A DNA stretch of 64,000 nucleotides from Ooceraea biroi (GCF_003672135.1 NC_039513.1:2418833-2482832), one strand, 5' to 3'. Positions 21,642-32,294 are shown, counted from the stretch's first letter. Notes: generated by a model from the letters alone, not told the origin. Numbers and translations are program-made.

Positions 21642-22025
21642 CTATGGACTCATTGCAATCTCACGCAAAAGTGAGAGTTTAAAAGCTGATGCACCACTAC
21701 CAAAAAAGTCAACAACTCTAGAAACTAAATTGGCATTAGAACACAGTCTTGCTATTGCAGAATTCATGCCATAATTAGTTCTGTGATGTTCAATATAAAA
21801 AGTTTGAAACATTCTTAACGGTCTTGACGGAATATAAAAGTACAATAAATCCAAAATATGTACACAATCCACGTTGCGGTTTAATACATTATAAATAAAT
21901 ACAACGTCATGCTGCAATCTCCTCTTCTGCATTGTTAACATATTTAATTTAGCGAGGATCGGATGATAATTATGACACGTAATTGGCATAGGCATCCCCA
22001 GCCGGTAGCTAGCAAGGCGCAAAAA
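21642..22025 (-). pseudogene. LINE-A ORF2 C-terminal end
   Basis: Beyond the foldback insert the LINE frame continues with LRLASYRLGMPMPITCHNYH, MQKRRLQHDVVFIYNVLN, SRPLRMFQTFYIEHHRTNYG and a stop after SLLREIAMSP. This matches the conserved tail of Jockey/CR1-like ORF2 (RR...D..F.Y...N; RTNYG.NS). Both halves flank the foldback exactly, which shows the insertion. Confidence 0.85.
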
Positions 22026-22060
22026 GGACCCCGCACCAAACCCCGTGTAATTGGGCCCCG

Positions 22061-22270
22061 GTGAAAATGACTGAATTTGAAATATGTTGTACCTTTTGGG
22101 TCACTGAACAAATGTTTCCTCAGGCAAAATGTAAAAAAATGGACAGTTTCGTCGTTTCAACCCTTCAAAGCCTGAGGTCAGACCAGCAAAGATATCACTT
22201 TCGGATCAATGCGGTTACCATTATAAGGGAACAATATGAAGTTTTAGTGAACAAAATAGTTAAAGAATAA
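22061..22270 (+). CDS. BESS-like 69-residue protein fragment (left arm)
   Basis: The frame reads MKMTEFEICCTFWVTEQMFP, a cysteine/lysine linker, then DSFVVSTLQSLRSDQQRYHF and RINAVTIIREQYEVL. The second half fits the BESS motif, a helical protein-interaction motif at the C-terminus of MADF-domain proteins, which PIF/Harbinger elements and insect regulators encode. No MADF domain remains. It would be the last exon of such a gene, copied into a foldback arm. Expression is unknown. Confidence 0.5.
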   Translation: MKMTEFEICCTFWVTEQMFPQAKCKKMDSFVVSTLQSLRSDQQRYHFRINAVTIIREQYEVLVNKIVKE

Positions 22271-22676
22271 TTTGTTTATGTGACAGTATTGTTTAAACAA
22301 TTTTAAAATGTCATTGTTTACAAGAACTGATTGCTGATGTAAATTCTATGGGAAAAATCAGCGTTTTCCTATCTAACGCATTATGTGTTTTAAAATAAGC
22401 AATAAACAAATGGCTGATAGTGAAACCTATTCCAGTAGCCTGACCCTTAGTTATGAAAAAACAAGTTCTGTTAAACAGAAACAATGATATTGAGTGTTTT
22501 TATTACACCTGCGATTAGCCTATATTATAGTTACCGGAGTCTACCACGTGGAGGTTGCAGTGCGATTTTAGACTCCTTTGGGGTGCTTTGGGGTACAATA
22601 TATAAAGGTCTCGTAAATATTCCGACGAAACTTTGCGCTCTCATACGAAAACGGGGAATTATTATACAGCCACGTG

Positions 22677-22708
<32 letters not shown>

Positions 22709-23104
22709 TGTGTGCGTGTGTGGGTGTGTGTCTGGGACTCCCCCAGGAACCCCGAATCGTGAGAGGCAAGGGGACTCACGTGCAAAAAGCATCCCAAAGG
22801 AGTCTAAAATCGCACTGCAACCTCCACGTGGTAGACTCCGGTAACTATAATATAGGCTAATCGCAGGTGTAATAAAAACACTCAATATCATTGTTTCTGT
22901 TTAACAGAACTTGTTTTTTCATAACTAAGGGTCAGGCTACTGGAATAGGTTTCACTATCAGCCATTTGTTTATTGCTTATTTTAAAACACATAATGCGTT
23001 AGATAGGAAAACGCTGATTTTTCCCATAGAATTTACATCAGCAATCAGTTCTTGTAAACAATGACATTTTAAAATTGTTTAAACAATACTGTCACATAAA
23101 CAAA

Positions 23105-23314
23105 TTATTCTTTAACTATTTTGTTCACTAAAACTTCATATTGTTCCCTTATAATGGTAACCGCATTGATCCGAAAGTGATATCTTTGCTGGTCTGACCT
23201 CAGGCTTTGAAGGGTTGAAACGACGAAACTGTCCATTTTTTTACATTTTGCCTGAGGAAACATTTGTTCAGTGACCCAAAAGGTACAACATATTTCAAAT
23301 TCAGTCATTTTCAC
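23105..23314 (-). CDS. BESS-like 69-residue protein fragment (right arm)
   Basis: Inverted identical copy of the frame at 22061-22270, residue for residue. Preservation in both arms of a palindrome may come from gene conversion or recent duplication rather than selection on the protein. Confidence 0.5.
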   Translation of the reverse strand: MKMTEFEICCTFWVTEQMFPQAKCKKMDSFVVSTLQSLRSDQQRYHFRINAVTIIREQYEVLVNKIVKE

Positions 23315-23349
23315 CGGGGCCCAATTACACGGGGTTTAGTGCGGGGTCC

Positions 23350-24643
23350 TTTATGTTGCACACGTTCAATGGAGCAAATCTGATATTTAAGATAAGGAGA
23401 CCAAATAATAGAACAATATTCCAGCTTTGGACGCACCAAAGTTACGAACAGTCGCTGTAAAGTGTTTATATTCTTAAAGCATTTACTCCATCGATACACA
23501 AATCCAAGTATCCTAAGAGGATGCCACCACATTACAGATATGAGACTTGAAAGACAAATCATAACTAAAAGTTACACCCAAATCACGAACACTCGATACC
23601 TCACTGAGAAGCTCATCATTAAGATAGTAATCGAAGCGGTAAGGATCGAGTTTGCGATTGAAGTGCATAACATGGCACTTACTGATATTCAGCTGTAAAT
23701 GATTGTCCTTACACCATCTCTCAAGTCTCAAGAGGTCATCTTGCAGCAAAAATGCATCATCCGGTCCGGCAATGCGGCGAAATACTTTTAAGTCGTCAGC
23801 GTACAATAAAAATTCACTATATAAAAAAATATTAAAAATGTCATTAATGAATAAACAAAAAAGCAGAGGTCCAAGGTGGGAGCTTTGCGGGACACCCGAT
23901 GTTACATCGATCGGCCTTGAAAAGCTCCCACCAAAATTAACAAACTGTGTTCTATTAGATAAAAAACTCTGAAACCATTTCAAAAAAGGACCGTATATAC
24001 CAAGCCGCTGTAGCTTATGCAGAAGAATTTTATGATCTACTTTATCAAAAGCTTTGCTGAAGTCAGTATAGATTACGTCCACCTGACCTCCCGATTCAAT
24101 GTGGGATGTTAAGAAGTTGTTAAAAATCATAAGATTGGTCGCAGTAGAACGACCTGCCACAAATCCATGCTGTTCGTCACTAATTACATTCCTGCATAAA
24201 GAGCTAAGCTTACTTGCAACAATACTGTCAAATATTTTAGGCATGATATTCTGTTTACAAATAGGCCTATAGTTTGTAACAAGTGATGCATCACCGCTTT
24301 TAAATATGGGAGTAATAATACATTGTTTCCATGAAGACGGAAATACACCGTCTTTCATTGATTTGTCAAAACTTAAATATAAAATATGTGACAATAAATA
24401 GCTACAGGATTTTAGAAAAATAGGGGGAATCTTGTCATATCCAGCACCGCAGTTCAAAGAGAGAGAGTTTATAGCTTTAAATATATCCACAACAGAGATA
24501 TCAATATATGAAATGTCAAGAATGTCACATGCTGTATCACACACAGTAAGATCACTGCTACGCGAATAGACAGATTCAAAGTAAGTAGCGAAAGAGTTTG
24601 ATATCGAGACGTTGTCTTCTAGAGGAATATTATTATAATACAT
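23350..24643 (-). pseudogene. LINE-A reverse transcriptase (Jockey/CR1 type)
   Basis: Blocks in order: AINSLSLNCGAGYDKIPPIF, WKQCIITPIFKSGD, NYRPICKQNIMPKIFD, EQHGFVAGRSTATNL, VIYTDFSKAFDKVDH (first catalytic D), SGVPQSSHLGPLLFCLFIND and FLLYADDLKVF (YADD). After a frameshift at about 23530 the thumb region reads LVRPKLEYCSIIWSPYLK. No RNase H follows, fitting Jockey/CR1-like clades. The gene is cut at 23350 by a foldback element and resumes at 22025. Confidence 0.92.
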
Positions 24644-24688
24644 GCAAGAGGGTTGAGAATTTGACTGTCGAACATGTTTTATGAATTT

Positions 24689-26095
24689 CTAAAACAGCTT
24701 AGAATCAGATGAAAGCGCAGCCTCAGTCCTCCCAACATAATCGGACCAACATTTCAGTGAACTGGTTTTACAAATCTCTCTTAAATGTGAAAAAGTTAAA
24801 TAATCTGAATACAAATGCGATTGCTTGTACCTGCGATGAGCTGACTTTTTTGCCCTTATAAGAGATATCAATTCTTTAGAGAACCACACTGGATAGGTGG
24901 AACGAACAACACAGTCCACGGGAACATGTACCGAAATCGCATGGTTTATATGAGAATAAAGAAAACCCACTGCCTCATCCACTGATTTATCAACAAAAGC
25001 AGAATCCCAGTCTATGAGACCCAAATAATTATTGATAGAATTATAGTCAGCTCTATCGAAGCATAATCTGTTGAAAGACTTCGGTACGAAGTGCAAATTA
25101 GTAGATAAAGGGATATAGAAACTAATGGACGGATGGTAGAGGTCACAACGTACCAGAGGCTCCGCACAAGCATACACAGAAATATCTGTGAAGGAGGAAA
25201 AAATTAAATCAAGCATGCTCCCTGATGAGTTTATCACTGAATTATTCTGATAAAAATTTACAATATTAAAATTATCACAGACTATTTCGGTTTAATTAAT
25301 CAGTGGATAACCGTCCGGACACAAAACCTCCAAGCTGTTACTTTGTAACCAAGAAACATGCGGTAGGTTGAAATCACCGGCAACTATAAAATCCGCACCA
25401 GGACAAACAAGACAGATCCAAAACAGAGGCACAATGAGACTCATAAACACTCGCGTCCGACCCGGGCGGGATATAACAGCGCCAATGTAAATAACACGAT
25501 GGCAAAATTTTACTTCGACAAACAATTGTTCAACGCGCGAAACATCAATGCCTATAAGACGACATAAATAGCAGTCACGAATAGCCACCAGGACACCTCC
25601 ACCTCTAGATAACTTACTGAGTACGGGATCTCTGTCATGACGGAAAATTTTGAAATTACTAAGGCCCAGCTCAGCGTCGGAGATACTCGCAGTCAACCAT
25701 GTCTCCGTTAAAATTATTATATCAGGCAGATCACTGAGTGAATTAATAGAACAGCGCAATGTATCCAACTTTGTCCTCAAACCTCTTACATTTTGATAAT
25801 AAACTAAAGGGTGGCACTCCCGTTTTTTTTCAACATTTTTACCAGTGGGTACATCAACAATCTTGGGAACCGCATTTACAAATCTTATGGTTTTACCCAC
25901 AACGCCTGAATCTTGCAACACCGCCAATTGGTTTTTTACTTCCTGCATGTAAGCTCTCTGCCTTACCGTCCAATCCTGTCGAATATTACCAGGTCCAGAA
26001 TAAATATGTTTCCTTTTTAATATACCGACCATAGCTGCCTTGGATGGAAGCCCGACACGCAGAGATCTGATGCGTCCTTGTTGCACTGTTGCCTG
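24689..26095 (-). pseudogene. LINE-A: ORF1 tail and apurinic-type endonuclease
   Basis: Non-LTR element nicking enzyme. The frame from 26086 starts with a segment (DWTVRQRAYMQEVKNQLAVL, then IRFVNAVPKIVD) resembling the C-terminal end of LINE ORF1-type proteins. The endonuclease follows: YYQNVRGLRTKL, IILTETWLT, RGGGVLVAIRD and DFIVAGDFNLPHVSW, holding the conserved N, E and D/N. A TAA at about 25292 and a TAG at 24689 break the same frame. No independent start is evident, so the copy is probably 5'-truncated near 26095. Confidence 0.88.
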
Positions 26096-26299
26096 ATATA
26101 AATTCTACGAGTCACCATAGATGGCGTTACAATACGGGAATGTAATATTGCCCCGCTTTGCCCCGAATCCCACTTTGCCCCGGTCTCCTCTACTTGTCTC
26201 ACTTCGTGGATCCAAAATGGCGCCCATGCGAAGACCTTCTCTATTGTCTTCTGTTCATCTACGGACCTTGGAACCTTTCTCACGTGAAAATAATATAGA

Positions 26300-26572
26300 A
26301 ACGATGCAATAATGCTAGTAACATTTCTTAACCATAGTTTATCTGGCTCTAAACGGTCAAAATTGACCGTTTAATTTACACTTGGATTAGATACGTTTAA
26401 CCGTGAATAAATTAGTGGTAGAAACCAATATTTCGATTAACATAACTTAGGGTGATGGCAGAGAACGAGACGTAAACGCTTACGTCTGTCGTGTCGTAGC
26501 CGTAAGGTAAGACAGAGAAAAATGTAGTGACGTAAACGTGAAAAGCTGGATCGTGTAAATCGTGGTTAGGTG
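26300..26572 (+). mobile_element. PIF/Harbinger-derived fragment with shared 126-bp leader
   Basis: GGTAGAAACC at about 26404 is an inverted Harbinger terminus. The block 26447-26572 (GGGTGATGGCAGAGAACGAG onward) is nearly identical to 49602-49727, the leader just inside the left end of the Harbinger element at 49547. It includes a perfect hairpin AGACGTAA-ACGC-TTACGTCT. No transposase follows here, so it is an internal-deletion derivative or fragment. Confidence 0.7.
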
Positions 26573-27354
26573 GTTAGTTCTTCTCTATTTCTCCATTTCT
26601 TCCAAAATATTTGTTATATAATTCATTATATATCTTTTACATAATTATATTACATAATTATATTACAATTATGTGTTTTTGGATGAAGATAACTTATTTT
26701 GTGTCATATGTTTTATAAGAAAAACGATTGTAAATTATAAATTATTTCTTAAATTTTATTGGGTTCTAATATATATTCGTATGTTAATATCTAAAATATA
26801 CATATATTACAATGCAATAATATAATATGGTAATACTTAAGGAGACGGGCTTCCTCACTGATTTCTTTTAAACTCTTTGTAGAAATGTATATTTTGGTCC
26901 TAAAAAACGATTGCGAGAAGGAAAATCGTCGCTCTCAAGTAGAACCAAAGTTACAACGTACTGAAAAATGAGTTTCGGGGTTAGGAAATCTGTCATACCG
27001 GTGGTGTACAGGGACAGCGCAGAGTGACCGGACATGCGTATATTCTCTGCTTTAATGATTAGAACAAAAGCTTTTTTCTATTCATTCTTTTTTATTACAC
27101 TTCTGAAGTCACTTGGAAAAGATTCATTATATCCTTTATTTTATTTCCATTGTCAATAACCACAATTTTATGCGTACAAATTGCGAAATTTTTATAAAAA
27201 GCATTTTAACTGTAATTTTCGTGCAAATGGCAACACTGTTTCACTAGCAACTCCAGAATCCCCTTAACCAAAAACACAAACAGTTAAATAATTAATATTA
27301 AAATATTAATTTCAATAATGGCATATTCAGTTGAACAACTAAATAATAATCCTT
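26573..27354. other. AT-rich intergenic sequence
   Basis: No gene or element recognised. It contains short TTACATAATTATA repeats near 26640-26670. Confidence 0.45.
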
Positions 27355-27984
27355 CCCATACAGCACAAGATCGTTCTATGATCATTCATAGAATAATATC
27401 GGAATATGTTTAGAATATTCTCATATAATGCTTCAGAGTTTCTGTGAACCTTCCATGGAACATTGGAAGTAGACAAAAACTCACATTCTCTGAATGTTCT
27501 ATAAATATTCTGTAGCATATTCTATGAACATTTTGCGTATGTTTATGGACTGTTTCTATATATACACTTTAAATAATAAGTGTTTGAAATTTCAAACACT
27601 TTTGTTGTCGCCGTTTTCAAGATGTTTATTAATGTTTGATATTTCAAACATTTATAAGTATTGGGTTTGTGGTTGGTGTTTAATTATATTACACGCGTAA
27701 GGTGTTTGATTTTCTACTTAATTGAAATTTCCTGCAAATCAAATGTTTATATGTTTTAAGTCTAACGAATTTGTTGGCGCGTAGTGGATGAATTGGTTCC
27801 TAGAGCGAGAGATTATTGCATCTTAGTCTGACCATCAGATTATCAAATATTCCCAGTGTATCGCGATTTAATAAATACCTTGGTAGGCAACTCTTGCTCG
27901 CGAGAAACTACGCCGCGAGCGCCATCTGGTTTGTTGAGATTTTGCAAGAATTCAGTGCTTAAGTTTGTAAGTGTTTGTTTCATA
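27355..27984 (+). mobile_element. CCCATACAGCACA hairpin element, partial direct copy
   Basis: Begins CCCATACAGCACA and matches 37866-38495 almost base for base. Landmarks: GAATATTC-type words, the GTGTTTGAAATTTCAAACAC palindrome, GTTGGCGCGTAGT and GCGCCATCTGGTTTGTTGAG. It stops abruptly at TTTCATA, where an inverted copy begins at 27985. Confidence 0.8.
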
Positions 27985-28335
27985 CCCATACAGCACAAAA
28001 TATTCGGAGAATATTCTAACACCATGATTTCCATATATTCTAAGAATATTCGAAAAGAATATTCATAAATAGTTCCACGAATGTTCTAAATGTTATTGGT
28101 ATGTTATTTGGTAAGTACTCAGAATATTTTAATGATATTTCAATGAATATTCTTATAATATTGTATTTCTTATAATATTTCCCACAATATTCCTAGAATA
28201 TCCTATACACTCTAAAAATGGCTTCATCGTAATTAAGTGTTTGAATTATACACATTTAAGCAGAAATAATGTTTGACTTATCAAACGCAAGTGGAAAAGC
28301 GTTTGAGTTTCAAACACTTTTGTATCAAACATTGC

Positions 28336-28366
<31 letters not shown>

Positions 28367-29100
28367 TAAAATTGTTTTGCTAAAATCAAACATGAGTCAA
28401 ATTAAACAGATATATACGTTTGATTTTTAAACGGGAACAAAATAAAACACAATTTGTGTTTGATTATTAGAAAGTCAAACAGATTTATATTTCAAACACT
28501 TTCTAATTATACACTTATGAAACAAACATTTACAAACTTAAGCACTGAATTCTTACAAAATCTCAACAAACCAGATGGCGCTCGCGGCGCAGTTTCTCGC
28601 GAGCAAGAGTTGCCTAACAAGGTATTTATTAAATCGCGATACACTGGGAATATTTGATAATCTGATGGTCGGACTAAGATGCAGTAATCTCTCGCTCTAG
28701 GAACCAATTCATCCACTACGCGCCAACAAATTCGTTAGACTTAAAACATATAAACATTTGATTTGCAGGAAATTTCAATTAAGTAGAAAATCAAACACCT
28801 TACGCGTGTAATATAATTAAACACCAACCACAAACCCAACACTTATAAATGTTTGAAATGTCAAACATTAATAAACATCTTGAAAACGGCGACAACGAAA
28901 GTGTTTGAAATTTCAAACACTTATTATTTAGAGTGTAGAATATCCTATAGAATATGTATAGAAATAGTCCATAAACATACGCAAAATGTTCATAGAATAT
29001 GCTACAGAATATTTATAGAACATTCAGAGAATGTGAGTTTTTGTCTACTTCAAATGTTCCATGGAAGTTTTACAGAAACTCTGAAGCATTATATGAGAAG
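27985..29100 (-). mobile_element. CCCATACAGCACA hairpin element, inverted near-full copy
   Basis: Reading rightwards, this is the reverse complement of the element at 37866-39805 without its mariner. CCCATACAGCACA with AGAATATTC words comes first, then a TA microsatellite (28331-28360), AAATTTCAAACAC-type words, and the GCGCCATCTGG region, down to about 29100 where homology ends. With 27355-27984 it forms a head-to-head pair able to fold. Small shared frames (STEFLQNLNKPDGARG) are by-products of the repeated sequence. Confidence 0.8.
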
Positions 29101-29105
29101 TTTTG

Positions 29106-29306
29106 TCGGAACATAGACTACGGTTCAACCACGACTTTGATTGGGAAAATATCAAAATTTTGGACCATGAATCCTGTTTGAATAAGCGATTAATCTCGGA
29201 AATGGTTTTTATTAAAAGACAGAAAGAAAGTTTGAATCTACAGACTGATACGGAGCATTTACCCATGTATTATGTTAATGCAATCGATAAGCTCAAGAAG
29301 ATTTAA
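29106..29306 (+). pseudogene. Penelope-like element, GIY-YIG endonuclease C-terminal end
   Basis: The frame reads SEHRLRFNHDFDWENIKILD, HESCLNKRLISEMVFIKRQK and LQTDTEHLPMYYVNAIDKL. This matches the end of the Penelope GIY-YIG nuclease (HR...NH.FDW; IL..E....KR..SEM..IK). The RT and the GIY motif itself are missing, so the copy is 5'-truncated. A hammerhead-like motif follows about 560 bp downstream on the same strand, as expected for a Penelope 3' end. Confidence 0.8.
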
Positions 29307-29860
29307 AAAGTGTGCACACGGGGTATGTGTTGTTTTGATGTTCTCGTCATGTTTTCGTGTTTTCGCGTTTGAGATCAAGGTACGAATAAGGCAGAGCATC
29401 ATTGCCGTCTGACTGGTCAATCAGATCAGAGCAGTTGTTCTTGACAAGTTTAACGCAGATAATTTTATATTAACGCGACATGAGGGGAGCATCATTGCAT
29501 CGAGTTTCCCAATAGCTTTGTTTCTGTGCATATTTGGCTTATGATTGTTTGTAATATTTCATCGACGTTATATGGATATTGCAGTTGTATTTACAAGATT
29601 TGAGTATGTGCATTCGCAAATGTGACCGACAGCTTGACTTTATTTATACCTACAAGATTGAGATTTGGATTTGTTAATGCAGCGGAAAACTAGACAATTT
29701 TATATCTACAAGATGTGGATTGTAGCAAGATTACCAATGCGATTGTCAAAGGAACAGCCTAACGGGTTTATGATGTAAATGCGGCAGGATTACTTGAAGA
29801 TGTAGACTGAGTTACTTTTATATTTATTTTTATTTTTATTTTTTGTATCCGACATATATT
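29307..29860 (+). other. Penelope-like 3' non-coding region
   Basis: No gene. The interval lies between the truncated Penelope coding end and the hammerhead-like motif, and presumably is the element's 3' untranslated region. Confidence 0.45.
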
Positions 29861-29902
29861 TGCGCTGAAGATGGCCCAAAGAAAGGGACCGAAACGTTCG
29901 TA
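29861..29902 (+). ncRNA. Hammerhead-ribozyme-like motif (Penelope end)
   Basis: In order: TGCG; core CTGAAGA (fits CUGANGA); stem II TGGCCC with GGGACC around a 7-nt loop; GAAA; CGTT; CGTA pairing with TGCG (one G-U). This is the arrangement of the minimal hammerheads described from Penelope-like elements, with a very short stem III. Cleavage is predicted after GTT and is untested. Confidence 0.6.
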
Positions 29903-30109
29903 GTTTGTTATATGTACTATATGTACTTGAATATAGTTTTTTGCACATCTATAACTGTGCTGGTTCTCAAAGCCTGTTAACGTCCTTGAATTACTATAGA
30001 GAACTTTCACTCTTATTAAATATATTCTTTTGCAGTTTTTACTTTCGATTAAAGTAGAGAATAATTTCTATTTAACTGTGACTTTGATTTTGGTTAAAGC
30101 AGAGAATAT

Positions 30110-30300
30110 CCCTAACAGCACATAATATCATACGAATATTCTATACTCATACTATGAATATACGGTATATAATATACCGAGAATATTCCTTGTATATCTC
30201 TTATAGTATATTATGTTTCGTATATTCTCAGAATATACTTTTAATATCTCTTATAGTATATTATTTTTCGTACATTCTCAGAATATACTTTTGAGTTAAG
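30110..30300 (+). mobile_element. CCCTAACAGCACA element with GAATATTC/ATATAC words
   Basis: Starts CCCTAACAGCACA, one mismatch from the shared end, and is filled with ACGAATATTC, GGTATATAATATACC and two copies of TCTCTTATAGTATATTAT. A MITE lies at its right edge and the far end was not found. Confidence 0.55.
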
Positions 30301-30439
30301 CCTATTACACAATGCAAAGGAACAAGCAACAGGAACAGGGAATAACCAATCGCGTTACACGATTTGAGTATGGATGACCAAATCGAGCAACGTGATTGGT
30401 TATTTCCTGTTCCTGTTGCCTACCATTGTGTCTCCGGCC
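30301..30439. mobile_element. Palindromic MITE with TTA duplication
   Basis: Left arm ACACAATG, GGAACAAGCAACAGGAACAG and AATAACCAATC; right arm the inverse (GATTGGTTATT, CCTGTTCCTGTTGC, CATTGTGT). TTA flanks both sides (30298-30300, 30440-30442). ACCAATC/GATTGGT sits at the inner end of each arm. The central 35 bp reads through TTTGAGTATGG. Non-coding. Confidence 0.8.
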
Positions 30440-30529
30440 TTACGCGAATGTATATGCGCGCCATATTGATGGCGCTGCAGTTCCTTCTCTTGTTCCCTGC
30501 ATTGATGGCGTGATTTTGACATGAACGTG

Positions 30530-31440
30530 CAAATAATTAATCACAGGTAATTCTTTCTATTTCTTTCACAATATATCAAATATAAAAGTTAACGTATAAA
30601 AGACATTTCAGCCTGAAAGATATTTGTCATATTGTTTATCCATACTTGATAATTCGTGATCAAATACATTATTCTTGCAATGTAACCTCAAAGTCTATCT
30701 TATCACGCATGTGAGTTAATTAATATAAAATATATTTTACAGATACGTGTATGTAACAATAGTAACGCCGTTCTAGTACGCCTTTTCCGATATTGCTGTC
30801 TATTTGTTTGCTTTCTGGTCTGTTGCGGTGGTCTGATGATTTGTGATTTGTCTACGAACTTGATTAATCCCAGGTAATTCTTTTTCGAAAATGTATCAGC
30901 TATAAAAGATTTTACAAAACATTTCAGCCTGCTATTTGTCACATTACACATTTGTTACATTATACAAAACATTTCAGCCTGCTATTTGTCATAATTTTCA
31001 TCCTTGCTTGATAATTCGTGATAAAATAAAATATATTATTCTTGCAATGTAATCTCAAAGTCTATCTTATCAAGCATGTGAGTTAAATAATATAAAATAT
31101 ATTTTACAGATACTCCGAAAGTCCAATCTCTTTCATTTGCTTTCTGGCCTGTTGCGGCAGATGATTGTGTGACTTCTCTACGATCGTGATCACTCTCAGG
31201 TAATTATTTTTATTCGAAAATGCATCAGCTATAAAAGATTTTATATTACAAAACATTTCCGCTTGAAACATATTTGCCATATTTTTGATCTTGGTTGTTT
31301 ATTATAAAATACGTTATTTTTGTAACCTCAAAGTCGGAGAATTTATAAAATGTCTATTTTATCATGGTCTCTTCCTTTCTTTTGCTTTCTATCTTGTTAA
31401 AACTAATTATGTGATTTTTACGCACACTTAATCGCAGATA
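30530..31440 (+). repeat. About 327-bp tandem repeat, three-plus units
   Basis: Units share the order (C)AGGTAATT, CAGCTATAAAAGATTTTA, ACATTTCAGCCTG, GATAATTCGTGAT, ATTATTCTTGCAATGTAA, CTCAAAGTCTATCTTATCA and TATTTTACAGATAC. A C/T-rich segment with TTTGCTTTCTGGCCTGTTGCGG closes each unit. The AG/GT points lie at 30547, 30874 and 31200 (periods 327 and 326). A fourth, decayed point is near 31437. No unit encodes a protein. Confidence 0.75.
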
Positions 31441-31671
31441 ATCTGTTCCTTGAAAGTTTAAGATATTTCTTGAAAAATAGTTTTGTTGTGCTTGTCATTC
31501 ATGCTTGATAATTCATAATATTCTTTGATATCTGTTTGATTAATTATTAATGCAAGTCATATAAAAATGGTAAAAAATTGACAGTATAATATTATGATCT
31601 AAAATTAATATAATATTCTCTAAAAATAATAATATATGCAATGCTCTATTTCTCTCTATAATAATGAATCT

Positions 31672-32030
31672 GTTCGGTTTAGCTGCACTGCAGAACTGAT
31701 GTAGTAAGTTAGGGTGAGAGAAATATATATTTATAGAAATTTATTTATTCGACCACAAACTAGTTATACAGTGAAGACAAATCACGCAACGTTTCGACCC
31801 AACTATTTAAAACTAAAGTTTTGGGTTTTTCACGCTTGAGAAGGACCGAAATAGTTGGGTCGAAACGTTGCGTGATTTGTCATCACTGTATAACCAGTTT
31901 GTAGTCGAATAAATAAAGTTCTATATGTATTGATTCACTGGTGATTAGGAGTATTATTTGAAATATATATTTCTTCACTCCAACTTATTGCACCACTTCA
32001 GCAGTGCAGCTAAAACGAACAGACCTAATA
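31672..32030. repeat. Foldback element containing Penelope-type end sequence
   Basis: Both halves hold GGTTTAGCTGCACTGC-like ends, a GAGAAATATATATTT block, TTATTTATTCGACCACAAACT and ACAAATCACGCAACGTTTCG in opposite orientation. The centre reads GTTTTGGGTTTTTCACGCTTG. The CGTTTCGACCC / GGGTCGAAACG blocks are Penelope-end sequence. It looks like two Penelope ends in inverted arrangement. Confidence 0.7.
31831..31874 (+). ncRNA. Degenerate hammerhead-like motif
   Basis: CACGC pairs with GCGTG. The core reads TTGAGAA instead of CTGANGA. Stem II GGACC/GGGTC, then GAAA and CGTT, are in the expected order. The changed core makes activity doubtful. It is kept as a relic of a Penelope end. Confidence 0.4.
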
Positions 32031-32189
32031 TTACGATATTATTATTATTATTATTATAAGATATATATTGATTAATATACATAATTCGTAAATATATATA
32101 TATATTTATTGGTTCCCCTTAGGGTTACAATTTCCATTTCTTATGTCTATCTTAACCTAACTTAACCTAACTTATTTTATATCCTATCC

Positions 32190-32196
<7 letters not shown>

Positions 32197-32234
<38 letters not shown>
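32197..32234. repeat. (AC)n microsatellite
   Basis: An uninterrupted AC run of about 19 units in the 3' part of LINE-C. Confidence 0.95.
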
Positions 32235-32236
<2 letters not shown>

Positions 32237-32294
32237 CCGCTTCCTAATTTCCTAACCTATTTGGACTTCCGTTTCCGTTTACAAAATTCCTCTT

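Larger units (their letters stand above)
22026..23349. mobile_element. Foldback element with 561-bp near-identical arms
   Basis: Left arm 22026-22586 and right arm 22789-23349 are near-perfect inverted copies starting GGACCCCGCAC. The central 200 bp holds a TGCG microsatellite (22678-22730). It interrupts LINE-A ORF2. Both arms carry the same 69-codon BESS-like frame pointing inward. The near identity of the arms suggests a young element or gene conversion. Target duplication is unclear: AAA/TTT-rich flanks. Confidence 0.9.
20857..26188. mobile_element. TIR-bounded unit (GGGGAGACCGGGGCAAAGTG) hosting LINE-A
   Basis: GGGGAGACCGGGGCAAAGTG at 20857-20876 is matched inverted by CCCACTTTGCCCCGGTCTCC at 26169-26188. 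Between them I recognise only LINE-A and its foldback insert, no transposase. The simplest reading is a small non-autonomous DNA element into which LINE-A inserted. The superfamily is unknown. A TA may flank both ends, but not cleanly. Confidence 0.6.

Noticed and set aside
22484..22891. Frames across the TGCG microsatellite
   Set aside because: RACVRACVRAC-type translations of the microsatellite.
27856..28657. Conserved small frame with STEFLQNLNKPDGARG
   Set aside because: It appears in both copies of a repeated hairpin element simply because the DNA is repeated; frames differ at the ends and no family is recognised.
32150..32180. Telomere-like CTTAACCTAACTTAACCTAA run
   Set aside because: Period is ten with an extra CTTAA and only about two copies; it lies in the LINE-C 3' region. 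True insect telomere arrays are uninterrupted TTAGG.
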